Shown: positions 34,516-42,893 of the stretch, piece after piece | Layout of the letters: every line of letters begins with the position of its first letter | How positions within the stretch are numbered: the first letter of the stretch is position 1 | Program-made: the position numbers and the translations under genes | NCBI GenBank assembly: GCA_002632325.1 | Contig: NSJK01000008.1 | Span: 1-64,000 of the forward strand | Origin: Lysobacterales bacterium | GTDB lineage: Bacteria > Pseudomonadota > Gammaproteobacteria > Xanthomonadales > Rhodanobacteraceae | Length of the DNA stretch: 64,000 nucleotides | Direction: 5' to 3' | The notes under the pieces: generated by a model | Databases searched by the model: none | What the model was told of the DNA's origin: nothing | What the model saw: only the letters and a program-made list of their open reading frames with translations

Positions 34516-35190
34516 TCAGGCGCTGCGGGCGCGATCGGCCGTGTCTCCGGGCAGACTCGCGTCGGCTCCGCGTGGCAGCAGATCGAATTGGCGCACGAGT
34601 TCTGAAAGCAGGGTGTCGGCGACCTGATCGACGCTGCCCGGTCCGCCCAGATCCATGAGCTGCGTCACCGCAAGTCCTTGAAAACCACAAGGATTGATGC
34701 GATGGAACGGCTCCAGATCCATGCCCACGTTGAAGGCGAGGCCGTGATAGCTGCAGCCGCGCCGCACGCGCAGGCCGAGCGCGGCGATCTTGGCCTCGCC
34801 GACGTAGACGCCCGGCGCGCCGACGCGGCGTTGGGCGAGGATGTTCCATTCGCCGAGCGTGTCGATCACTGCCTGCTCGATGCGCTCGACCAGCTCGCGC
34901 ACGCCCAGTTTCATGCGGCGCAGATCCAGCAGCGGATAGGCGACGATCTGGCCCGGGCCGTGATAGGTGACCTGGCCGCCGCGGTCGACCGGCAGCACCG
35001 GGATTTCGCCTGGCAGCAGCACGTGTTCCCACTTGCCGGCCTGACCGAGCGTGAACACCGGTTCGTGCTCGAGCAACCACAGCTCGTCAGGCGTGTCCGC
35101 GCCGCGCGCGTTGGTGAAGGCCTGCATCGCGCGCCAAACCGGTTCATAGGGCTGGCGCCCGAGACGGCGCACGAGGATGGGACGTGACAT
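34516..35190 (-). CDS. lipB: Octanoyl-[acyl-carrier-protein] transferase LipB
   Basis: This 224-aa enzyme moves octanoyl groups from ACP to lipoyl domains such as those of pyruvate dehydrogenase. The substrate pocket is [21 protein letters not shown] (about 72-92). The catalytic Lys is in [13 protein letters not shown] (about 140), and the catalytic Cys in [14 protein letters not shown] (about 176). The ATG at 35190 is chosen at the family N-terminus ([23 protein letters not shown]). In relatives lipB follows ybeD directly and lipA follows lipB. Here a large opposite-strand gene separates it from ybeD, and lipA is not in the window. Confidence 0.94.
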   Translation of the reverse strand: MSRPILVRRLGRQPYEPVWRAMQAFTNARGADTPDELWLLEHEPVFTLGQAGKWEHVLLPGEIPVLPVDRGGQVTYHGPGQIVAYPLLDLRRMKLGVRELVERIEQAVIDTLGEWNILAQRRVGAPGVYVGEAKIAALGLRVRRGCSYHGLAFNVGMDLEPFHRINPCGFQGLAVTQLMDLGGPGSVDQVADTLLSELVRQFDLLPRGADASLPGDTADRARSA

Positions 35191-35305
35191 TGTACCGGCG
35201 TGTCGGCGGCAAACAGGCCATTGTGCCAACTTCATCGTCAAATTGCCGCTTTTTCGCCCGGTTTGCGCTGCTAGACTGGCACTGTCCATTCATCGAGGAA
35301 TGACG

Positions 35306-37285
35306 ATGCGAACCTTGCGGATGTGTCTGGTCGTGGCCCTGGCGGGCCTGGCAAACCCGGTGCAAGCCACCAAGGTGCCGATCGATGGCGGGGAGGCAGT
35401 CGCTGTCCGGACCGAGCAGCAGAACCGGCAGCGCGAGCGCCTGCAGGTGCTTCGCAGTGATTCTTCGCCGCGCGTGCAGGTACTCGCGGGCGATATCTGG
35501 CTCGACAGCGAGGATCCGGCAACGCGCCTGCTGCCCAAGCCCAAGGAGGTCATGGCGCGCGCCGTGCAGCTCGCGCCCGACGATGCCTTTGTGCAGTGGT
35601 TCGCGGCCGATCATGGCAGCTATACCAGCAGCCAGTGCGGGCCGACGACGTGGCCGGAAACCGAAGTGGCCAATCTCACGCGGCTGGAGGCCGACAATGC
35701 CGCGGCCTGGCAGTACGCGGTCGCCTTGGCCGTGGCCAAGGGCGATGCGACCGGAATCGACACCGCGCTGGCGCAGATGGCCGCCGCCCGGCGTGCCGAT
35801 GATCATCAGGGCGAACTCGTGCGCGCATGGGCCAAGCTCCATGCACAACATCCGGACTGGCAGAAATCGGAATACTTCGTCGCTGACGCGGAAGACGATA
35901 CGCCCAGGATCGAGCCCTCCCTACGCGCCGCATTGCTCGACGCGGCCCGCTACGGGAGCGCGGTCGATGATGCCCTCGAGGGCGCGTGCAAGCCCGATGC
36001 CAGCAGCGACACGGCCTGGCAGCGACTGGGCTGGTGCGTGCGCGCCGGCGAGCTCCTGGCCGGCAAGGGCAGCAGCTTCAACCTGCGCGAGACCGGGATG
36101 AAGATGCTCGCTGCGGCAGGCGCCACGAATACCGATCTCGCCGATGCGCGACGCGAGCTGCAGTGGCTGAGCGAAAACGCCGCCACACCGCAGCGCAACT
36201 ACCAGCTGCTTGCTGACGGGGACGAGGGACTGAGCGCGGACTGGCGCGATGCCAAGGGCGATATCGCCGCCACGCAGCATCGCCTCGCGCGCCTGAGCCT
36301 GCCCTTGACGCCGCCGGCTGGCTGGGTGTCGGCCACTGAGCGCGCGCAAGACGAAAACACGCGGGCGATGGATGCCATGACGTCCTACATGAACGAGGTC
36401 ATCGCCGACCTGCAGGCCAGCAGCGACCTGCATGAACGTGCCATGGGCCTGTTCGCAAAACGCAGCTTCGGTCAGTGGTTCTCCGGCGCCGATGATGCAG
36501 ATGACAAATCCGCCGCGCCCGCGCCCGACACCGCACTCGCCGATCTGGCCGCTGCACATCCTGACGATGCCTTCGTGCAAAGGCTTGCGCTTGATGACAG
36601 CGCTGCGCGCGAGGAAGCGACCAAGCGCCTGCAGGGCCTGGAGCCCGACAATGCCTTTGTCTGGCTGCTGGATGCCGGCAACGCCGGTCCGGCGGGCGAG
36701 GCCTTGCACAAGGCTGCCGCGGCACGCCGTTACGACGACGGCAGCATGAGCGCGATCAAGTTGCTCCATGCCGCCTTCCTGCGCCATCCGGCGCCTGCCG
36801 GCATGCGTGAGATGGCGGCGCACGACGAGGCTTTCGACGTCGGGGTCGATTTCGACAAGGTCTTCGCGTTTGCCAATGCCGCCTCGCTCGCCATGACCAG
36901 CAACGCGCTCGCGCCCGCCCGCGTGTTGGCGGGCTCTTGCAGCAAGAATGCCGTCGCCGGCGCTGCGAGCTTGCGCACCGATTGCATCGAGGTCGCGCGC
37001 TTGCTGCTGCGCGACGGTGCTTCCTTGCTCACAAGCAGTGTCGGCGCGCAGGTTCTGCTTGGTCTGGCTGCGCTCGAAGGTGCCGAGCGCGAGCAAGCGC
37101 GGCGCATCGCCTGGTGGCGGGAGCAGGGCGCGCTGTCGGCTATCGGCAGCATGGCCTACGTCAATGATTACCTGGACAAGGGCGAGATGGCCGCGATCCG
37201 TGCTGCGGCGACACGCGCCGGCAAGGCCGAGCCGCCCGCGGACTGGCAACCCAAGGCCTGGGCCACGCGCAATCCAGTGCATTGA
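35306..37285 (+). CDS. Secreted 659-aa protein with TPR-like helical repeats
   Basis: No family is recognised. The protein has a signal peptide (MRTLRMCLVVALAGLANPVQA). The rest is predicted helical, with a recurring motif of the type P-D-D/N-A-F-V: LAPDDAFVQWFAADHG (about 90), HPDDAFVQRLALDD (about 415) and EPDNAFVWLLDAGN (about 445), besides EADNAAAWQYAVAL. This suggests degenerate TPR-like repeats for protein binding in the periplasm. It has six or more Cys that could form disulfides. The second ATG (35306) has the better-spaced Shine-Dalgarno (gagga); ATG 35300 is the alternative. It runs opposite to lipB and ybeD and splits a normally contiguous cluster. Confidence 0.75.
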   Translation: MRTLRMCLVVALAGLANPVQATKVPIDGGEAVAVRTEQQNRQRERLQVLRSDSSPRVQVLAGDIWLDSEDPATRLLPKPKEVMARAVQLAPDDAFVQWFAADHGSYTSSQCGPTTWPETEVANLTRLEADNAAAWQYAVALAVAKGDATGIDTALAQMAAARRADDHQGELVRAWAKLHAQHPDWQKSEYFVADAEDDTPRIEPSLRAALLDAARYGSAVDDALEGACKPDASSDTAWQRLGWCVRAGELLAGKGSSFNLRETGMKMLAAAGATNTDLADARRELQWLSENAATPQRNYQLLADGDEGLSADWRDAKGDIAATQHRLARLSLPLTPPAGWVSATERAQDENTRAMDAMTSYMNEVIADLQASSDLHERAMGLFAKRSFGQWFSGADDADDKSAAPAPDTALADLAAAHPDDAFVQRLALDDSAAREEATKRLQGLEPDNAFVWLLDAGNAGPAGEALHKAAAARRYDDGSMSAIKLLHAAFLRHPAPAGMREMAAHDEAFDVGVDFDKVFAFANAASLAMTSNALAPARVLAGSCSKNAVAGAASLRTDCIEVARLLLRDGASLLTSSVGAQVLLGLAALEGAEREQARRIAWWREQGALSAIGSMAYVNDYLDKGEMAAIRAAATRAGKAEPPADWQPKAWATRNPVH

Positions 37286-37433
37286 TCGGGTCCGCGCGGG
37301 TTCGGCAGTCCGGTGCAGGGATCGCGTTCCAGCGTCCTGCCGCCGCGCTGCATGGACGCATTGCTCGTCCGTCGAGCGAGCCGGCAATCGACGGGCGCGG
37401 CAACTCGCGTCGCGGCTCCGCGGTCGTGGTGAT

Positions 37434-37724
37434 TCACAAGGTCCAGCGGATTTCCGGGTGCGCGCGCAGCGCCGCGTGCACCTCGTCGTATTTCTCGCGC
37501 GTGGGGCACATGAAGCTCGCGGTGACGGAGACGTAATTACCTTCGCGCGAAGGTCGCACGCGCACCGCTTCGGCGAGCACGCTCAGACCCGCCTCGGTGA
37601 TGATGCGCAGAACCTCGTTCTCGAGCTCGGCGCGTGCGCTGCCGAGCGCGGTGATTTCAAACACGCCCGGAAACTGGAAACCTTGTTGCGGGTTCTGCGG
37701 GGTGATGTCGCCGAGGTCCTTCAT
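37434..37724 (-). CDS. ybeD: YbeD-like DUF493 protein
   Basis: This 96-aa protein is the small ferredoxin-like-fold protein encoded between dacC and lipB in many gammaproteobacteria. The family core is GFQFPGVFEITALGSARAELENEVLRIITEAGL and REGNYVSVTASFMCPTREKYDEVHAALRAHPEIRWTL. E. coli YbeD is 87 aa. Its role is unsettled (possibly regulatory for lipoate or cell-wall functions). The ATG at 37724 matches the family start. It follows dacC by 67 bp. Confidence 0.9.
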   Translation of the reverse strand: MKDLGDITPQNPQQGFQFPGVFEITALGSARAELENEVLRIITEAGLSVLAEAVRVRPSREGNYVSVTASFMCPTREKYDEVHAALRAHPEIRWTL

Positions 37725-37791
37725 GTCTGCTCCGGATTGCGCCGTTGTCTGCGGTCCGTTGATATGGAGGCGCTTCACGCCGATCAAAAGC

Positions 37792-39231
37792 TCACTGCGA
37801 CTTGGCCGCCTCGGTCGAGACCTTGCCTTGCGCATCGCCCTTGAACCACATCACGGCGCCATCGCTCATGCGCTTGAAGAAACCGCCTTCGGCGCCATCG
37901 GCGAGTGCGATCAAGGGACGCTCGAGCAGGGACTTGCCATCGAGCGTCACGTGCAGGCTGCCGACCTGCTGGCCCTTGGCGATCGGCGCAACCAGTCGCG
38001 ATGGCATTTCCAGATTGGCCTTGAGCTCGCCATAGCGACCGCGCGGGAAGGTCACCAGCACATCCTCGGCCACGCCCAGCGGCAGCGTGTCGCTCGCACC
38101 TTTCCACAGTTCGGGAGACAGCAGTGACGCGTTTGCCGCGAAGAGCCTGTGCGTCTCGTAGAAGCGGAAACCGTAATTGAGCAGAGCCTGATTGTCGTCG
38201 GCGCGCGCCTTTTCGCTGGGCGCGCCCATCACCACTGCGATCAGGCGCTGGTCACCGCGCCTGGCCGAGGTGGCGAGGCAGTAGCCGGCTTCGGAGGTGT
38301 GGCCGGTCTTGATGCCATCGACGCTGTCATCGCGCCACAGCAGGGTGTTGCGATTGTGCTGCTTGATGCCGTTCCACTCGAATTCCTTGACCGCGTAGAC
38401 CTTGTATTCGTCGGGATAGTCGTGGATCAGCGCGCGCGACATCAGGGCCACGTCATGCGCGGTGGTGTAGTGCTCGGGATTGGGCAGACCGCTGGCATCG
38501 ACGAAGTGCGTGCCGCTCATGCCCAGTCGCTGCGCATACTGGTTCATGAGCTGGGCGAAGGTGCCCTCGGAGCCCGCGGTGTATTCGGCCAGCGCGATCG
38601 CGGCGTCATTGCCCGACTGGATGATCATGCCGTAGAGCAGATCCTTGAGCGGCACCTGGCTGCCCAGTTGCAGGAAACTGGTCGAGCCGTCGGTACCGGC
38701 GCCGCCCGAGCGCCAGGCCTTTTCGCTGATCGTGACCTTGTCGTCGAGTTTGATCTTGCCCTGCGCCAGTTCGGCCGAGACCACGTAGGAGGTCATCACC
38801 TTGGTGATCGAGGCCGGTGCGACGCGCTGATCCATGTTCGATTGCGCGAGTACCTGACCGCTGGCGTAGTCCATCAAAAGCCAGGCCTTGGCATCGATCG
38901 CGGGCGGTGGCGGAATCGGCCCCGTGCCCGGCGCGGCATTGGCAGCGGGCACCGGCTTGGGCACGGCCTGCGGGCGCGGCAGGTTGTCCTGCGCGTTGCC
39001 GACGGCAACGGTTTTCTCGGTGGCGCTGCTGGCACTGCCGGCAATGACGCCGGTGGCGATCACCGGCGCGATTGCAGCGGCAGGTTTGCTGACCGGTTTG
39101 GCTGCGCTTGCAGGTTTGGCGCTGCGTTTGGCTTTGACCGCTGCGGGTTTGCCATGGTGGGGTGTGGCAGCCGGCACGCTGGTGCAGATGAAGGCGCAAG
39201 CGGCGGCAAGAACGAAGACGGACAGCTTCAT
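37792..39231 (-). CDS. dacC: D-alanyl-D-alanine carboxypeptidase (PBP5/6 family)
   Basis: This 479-aa periplasmic DD-carboxypeptidase trims the terminal D-Ala of peptidoglycan stem peptides. It has a signal peptide (MKLSVFVLAAACAFICTSVPA) and a long Ala/Pro/Lys linker (about 22-110) not found in E. coli PBP5. Catalytic motifs: SITK (Ser141, Lys144), SGN in MIIQSGNDAAIALAEY (about 205) and KTG in GIKTGHTSEAGYC (about 310). A C-terminal PBP5-C beta domain follows, with an amphipathic end (GGFFKRMSDGAVMWFKGD) that would anchor it to the inner membrane. The linker may let it span a wider periplasmic distance. It lies in the mltB-rlpA-dacC-ybeD order. Confidence 0.92.
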   Translation of the reverse strand: MKLSVFVLAAACAFICTSVPAATPHHGKPAAVKAKRSAKPASAAKPVSKPAAAIAPVIATGVIAGSASSATEKTVAVGNAQDNLPRPQAVPKPVPAANAAPGTGPIPPPPAIDAKAWLLMDYASGQVLAQSNMDQRVAPASITKVMTSYVVSAELAQGKIKLDDKVTISEKAWRSGGAGTDGSTSFLQLGSQVPLKDLLYGMIIQSGNDAAIALAEYTAGSEGTFAQLMNQYAQRLGMSGTHFVDASGLPNPEHYTTAHDVALMSRALIHDYPDEYKVYAVKEFEWNGIKQHNRNTLLWRDDSVDGIKTGHTSEAGYCLATSARRGDQRLIAVVMGAPSEKARADDNQALLNYGFRFYETHRLFAANASLLSPELWKGASDTLPLGVAEDVLVTFPRGRYGELKANLEMPSRLVAPIAKGQQVGSLHVTLDGKSLLERPLIALADGAEGGFFKRMSDGAVMWFKGDAQGKVSTEAAKSQ

Positions 39232-39340
39232 GCGTGGAGGCTTCACAACGTCGAGCAAAGGATGATTGTCGCAGAGCAAGCCGCGCAAGACACGTTGTTT
39301 TCAGCCATTTTCGCCCTGCGGTCGGCGGGTGTTCATGCGT

Positions 39341-40306
39341 TCAGTTCTCGATCGCGACGCGCGGCGTGCCCAGGCCCAGACGCTCGATGCGCCGGCTCAT
39401 GGCGTCGGCCGCCGCCGCATCGGCGAGCGGGCCAAGGCGCACGCGATGGATGCTGCGGCCCTCGACTGTGGCCGTCGCGATCGAAACATCGGCAAGACCA
39501 GCGCGCTGCGCCTGCGCCAGGGAACGCTCGGCATTGGCGCGCTCGCCGAAGGCGCCCAGTTGCAGGTAGATGCGCGCGTGGCCGATCGCGGAGGACTTGC
39601 TGTCGAGAGCGGCCGCGGCACCGATCGCTGGGGGCTTGGCAGAGCCGACCGGCTTCTCATTCGCTGGCGATGCGCTTGCAGTCGTGCTGCCGGCATCACC
39701 GCTTTGGCTCGGATCGATCGCGCGCACTTCGACCACGCCAGTCCCCTTGGGCCACACGCCGATCTTCACCGCAGCGGCATAGGACAGATCGATCAGGCGG
39801 TTGTCGTGGAAGGGGCCGCGATCGTTCACGCGCACGATCACGCTCTTGCCGTTGTCGAGATTGGTCACGCGCGCATAACTGGGCAACGGCAGGGTCTTGT
39901 GCGCGGCGCTGAACGCATACATGTCGTACTTCTCGAACGAGGAAGTGAGATAGCCGTGGAACTTGTTGCCATACCACGAGGCGATGCCGCGTTCGACATA
40001 GCCGCGTGCATCGTTCATCACGCGATAGCTCTTGCCGAGCACTTCGTAGCGTTCCTTGTTGCCGTAACGCGAGCGTGGCTCGGCCCTGGGCACCGGCTCG
40101 GGAATCTTCGACACGTCGATCGCCGGGCCGTCGGGGCCACCATCGCCCGCCTTGCGGTAACGCTGCGACTGCGGCCGCGAGACGTCATCGTCGATGCCGC
40201 TCGTTCCCGCAGACTGTCTCGGCGTCGATTCGGCGCGGCGCGGCGCGCGGCTCGCGCAGGCGGTCAGCAAGGCGCACAGCAACAGCGCCAGCAGGCGCGC
40301 GAGCAT
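39341..40306 (-). CDS. rlpA: Septal ring lytic transglycosylase RlpA
   Basis: This 321-aa lipoprotein has the lipobox LLTAC (Cys17). The double-psi beta-barrel region (about 105-200: GIASWYGNKFHGYLTSSFEKYDMYAFSAAHKTLPLPSYARVTNLDNGKSVIVRVNDRGPFHDNRLIDLSYAAA) keeps the Glu/Asp and His typical of active RlpA, which cleaves naked glycan strands at the septum. A SPOR domain (about 240-318) binds denuded peptidoglycan. The ATG at 40306 overlaps the stop of mltB by one base, so translation is coupled. It is followed by dacC. Confidence 0.94.
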   Translation of the reverse strand: MLARLLALLLCALLTACASRAPRRAESTPRQSAGTSGIDDDVSRPQSQRYRKAGDGGPDGPAIDVSKIPEPVPRAEPRSRYGNKERYEVLGKSYRVMNDARGYVERGIASWYGNKFHGYLTSSFEKYDMYAFSAAHKTLPLPSYARVTNLDNGKSVIVRVNDRGPFHDNRLIDLSYAAAVKIGVWPKGTGVVEVRAIDPSQSGDAGSTTASASPANEKPVGSAKPPAIGAAAALDSKSSAIGHARIYLQLGAFGERANAERSLAQAQRAGLADVSIATATVEGRSIHRVRLGPLADAAAADAMSRRIERLGLGTPRVAIEN

Positions 40307-41307
40307 CACGGCGCAGCGGCTCCTGCCGCGATTTCCTGCGCGAGCTGGAATACCGCCATCGCGTAGAGCGGGCTCTTGTTGTAGCGCGTGATCGCGCGGA
40401 AATTGCCGAACACGAGCCAGTACTCGACACCCTTGTCGCCTTCGAGCGTGAGCAGGGTCGAGGGTGTGGCCGCATCGACATGCTCGATCGGCGCATAACC
40501 CCAGGCTTCCATCTGCTGCAGCGGGTACACCGGGTTCAGCCCCGGATCGGCGAGCGGTTTGGCATCGGCTGCCGGCTGCGCGCGCACCGCCACCGGGCCG
40601 TCCTTGCTCCAGCCGTGTTCGACGAAATAGTTGGCGATGCTCGCGCTGATGTCGGGCAGCGAAGCCCACAGATCGATGCGGCCATCGCCGTCCTCGTCGC
40701 GCGCCCACTTCGCGATGCTGGTCGGCATGAACTGGCCCCAGCCCATTGCACCGGCATAGGAGCCGCGCAGCTCGTCGATCGGAAACGCCAGATGCGCATC
40801 GCCGAGCAGGAACAGTTGCTTGAGTTCGCCACGGAAAAACCTCTCGCGCGGCGGATAGTGAAACGCGAGCGTGGTCAGGGCATCGAGCACGCGGTACTTG
40901 CCGGTGATCTTGCCGTAGCCGGTCTCCACGCCCATGATCGCCACGATGATCTCGGCGGGCACGCCGTATTGCGTGGCGATGCGATCGATCAGCTCGCGGT
41001 TGTCACGATAGAACGCGATGCCGTCATCGATGCGCTTCTGCGTGATGAAGATCGGCCGATACTGGGCCCAGGTTTTCGTCGCCTCGGCAGGCCGCGCGAT
41101 CGCATCGAGGATTGACTGCTGCAGCTTGGCCTTGGCCAGCGTCTGCAACACGGCATCGGCGGCAGGGCCGCCATCGCGTTCGACCTCGGCAGCGAAATCG
41201 CGTTCGGCCTGACTGGCCGGCGGCGGTGGAGTGGGCGCGCGTGCGACAGCGGTGGCAGCGCACACGGCGAGAACGGCGGCGCACGCGGCGCGAAGGATCA
41301 ACGACAT
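40306..41307 (-). CDS. mltB: Membrane-bound lytic murein transglycosylase B
   Basis: This 333-aa murein transglycosylase has a signal peptide (MSLILRAACAAVLAVCAATAVA) without a lipobox, so it is probably soluble periplasmic (SltB1-like). The catalytic Glu is in AIMGVETGYGKITGKYRVLDALTTLAFHYPPRERFFRGEL (about 127). GSYAGAMGWGQFMPTSIAKWARDEDGDGRIDLW (about 185-217) holds the family's second signature with an Asp-rich calcium-binding-like loop. It is cotranscribed with rlpA (overlapping stop/start). It lies 77 bp downstream of the E2 gene on the same strand. Confidence 0.94.
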   Translation of the reverse strand: MSLILRAACAAVLAVCAATAVARAPTPPPPASQAERDFAAEVERDGGPAADAVLQTLAKAKLQQSILDAIARPAEATKTWAQYRPIFITQKRIDDGIAFYRDNRELIDRIATQYGVPAEIIVAIMGVETGYGKITGKYRVLDALTTLAFHYPPRERFFRGELKQLFLLGDAHLAFPIDELRGSYAGAMGWGQFMPTSIAKWARDEDGDGRIDLWASLPDISASIANYFVEHGWSKDGPVAVRAQPAADAKPLADPGLNPVYPLQQMEAWGYAPIEHVDAATPSTLLTLEGDKGVEYWLVFGNFRAITRYNKSPLYAMAVFQLAQEIAAGAAAP

Positions 41308-41384
41308 CGCCGTACTTTAGCAGGATGCTCGTGCGATCCGTCGGCGCAGCGCGCGGCCCGCCGACGCGGCAAGCACCGGATCGT

Positions 41385-42725
41385 TCAGAGCAAGACCCGG
41401 CGCATGTCGGCGAGCACCTGGCCCAGGTACGCGGTGAAGCGCGCCGCGGCGGCACCATCGATCACGCGATGGTCATAGCTGAGCGACAGCGGCAGCAGCA
41501 GGCGCGGCTGGAAGGCCTTGCCGTCCCATACCGGCTGGATCGAGGACTTGGATACGCCGAGGATCGCCACTTCGGGTGCGTTGACGATCGGCGTGAACGC
41601 GGTGCCGCCGATGCCGCCGAGCGAGGAAATCGAAAAACAGCCACCCTGCATGTCGGCGGGGCCGAGCTTGCCTTCGCGCGCCTTCTTCGCCAGTTCGCCC
41701 GATTCCTGCGCGATCTCGATCACGCCCTTCTTGTCCGCGTCCTTGAGCACCGGCACGACCAGGCCATTGGGCGTGTCGGCAGCAAAGCCGACGTGGAAAT
41801 ACTGCTTGAGCGTGAGGTTCTCGCCGCTGGCATCGAGCGAGGCATTGAAATCGGGGAACTTCTTCAGCGCCGCGACCACGGCCTTGACGAGGAAGGCGAG
41901 CATCGTGAGTTTGACGCCGGCCTTCTCGCTTTCCTTGTTGAGCTGCACGCGCAGGGCTTCCAATTCGGTGATGTCGGCATTGTCGAACTGGGTGACGTGC
42001 GGAATCATCGCCCAGTTGCGCGCGAGATTGGCGCCCGAGATCTTCTTGATGCGCGCCAGCGCCTTGGTTTCGACCGGGCCGAACTTGGCGAAATCGACTA
42101 CCGGCCAGGGCAGCAGGTTGAGACCACCGCCGCCGCCAGCAGCGCGCGCCGCACCACCGCCCGCGAGCGCGGCCTTGACGAAGTTCTGCACGTCTTCCTT
42201 GCTGATGCGACCCTTGCGTTCGCTGCCCTTGACCTGGGTGAGGTCCACGCCGAGTTCACGCGCAAAGCGGCGCACCACGGGGCTCGCGTAGGGCACCTGA
42301 TCGGGCATCAGTGCGCTGGCGTCGAAGGCGACCGGCGGCGTGCGCGTGGGCGAAGCCACCTCGACAACCGGCGCAGGTGCGGGCGCGCTTGGCGCGGCCA
42401 CTGCGGGAGTCGGTGCGGGCGCCGCCACCACCGCCGGCGCGGCGGCGGCAGCCGGCTTGGGCGTAGCCGCGGGGGCGGCCGCAGCGCCACTGGTTTCGAT
42501 GATCGCAACGACGTGACCGGTCGAGACTTCATCGCCGAGCTTGACCGCCAGCGACTGCACCACGCCAGCCACCGTCGCGGGCACTTCCATCGTCGCCTTG
42601 TCCGATTCGAGCGTGACCAGGCCCTGATCCTTGGCCACCGTGTCGCCGACCTTGACCAGCACCTCGATCACCGGGACGTTGCCGTGACTGCCGATGTCGG
42701 GAACCTTGATTTCTTGCGTGGCCAT
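41385..42725 (-). CDS. aceF: Pyruvate dehydrogenase E2, dihydrolipoamide acetyltransferase
   Basis: This 446-aa E2 subunit has one lipoyl domain (1-75, lipoylated Lys43 in TLESDKATMEVP) and a long Ala/Pro linker (about 80-140). The E1/E3-binding domain is at about 143-180 (SPVVRRFARELGVDLTQVKGSERKGRISKEDV). The catalytic core (about 210-446) has PHVTQFDNADITELEALR, typical of the pyruvate rather than the 2-oxoglutarate enzyme, and the active site YDHRVIDGAAAARF. E. coli AceF has three lipoyl domains; one is common here. No aceE or lpd is adjacent, because the upstream neighbour is divergent. Confidence 0.93.
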   Translation of the reverse strand: MATQEIKVPDIGSHGNVPVIEVLVKVGDTVAKDQGLVTLESDKATMEVPATVAGVVQSLAVKLGDEVSTGHVVAIIETSGAAAAPAATPKPAAAAAPAVVAAPAPTPAVAAPSAPAPAPVVEVASPTRTPPVAFDASALMPDQVPYASPVVRRFARELGVDLTQVKGSERKGRISKEDVQNFVKAALAGGGAARAAGGGGGLNLLPWPVVDFAKFGPVETKALARIKKISGANLARNWAMIPHVTQFDNADITELEALRVQLNKESEKAGVKLTMLAFLVKAVVAALKKFPDFNASLDASGENLTLKQYFHVGFAADTPNGLVVPVLKDADKKGVIEIAQESGELAKKAREGKLGPADMQGGCFSISSLGGIGGTAFTPIVNAPEVAILGVSKSSIQPVWDGKAFQPRLLLPLSLSYDHRVIDGAAAARFTAYLGQVLADMRRVLL

Positions 42726-42893
42726 CAGGCGACTCCGGTTGCGAGGTGTTTCGGGCGGGGCGAGCGGCTGATTTTGTCACGTCGGGGTGGCGCGAGGCCA
42801 ATCGGGCGTCAATCGCCGCCCCATGACCAACAGCCGGCGCTGGTGCGATCGACGCCTGCTATCTTGAACATTCCGCTTCTTGGGGAAATCGCC

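Noticed and set aside
34283..35080. N-terminal extension of the S41 protease by about 266 residues
   Set aside because: It overlaps lipB in another frame, and the protease has a perfect signal peptide at 34282.
41112..42893. Extension of the amidohydrolase gene by nearly 600 codons upstream
   Set aside because: The upstream part is antisense to aceF and has no recognisable domain. The true start gives a clean signal peptide at 42894.
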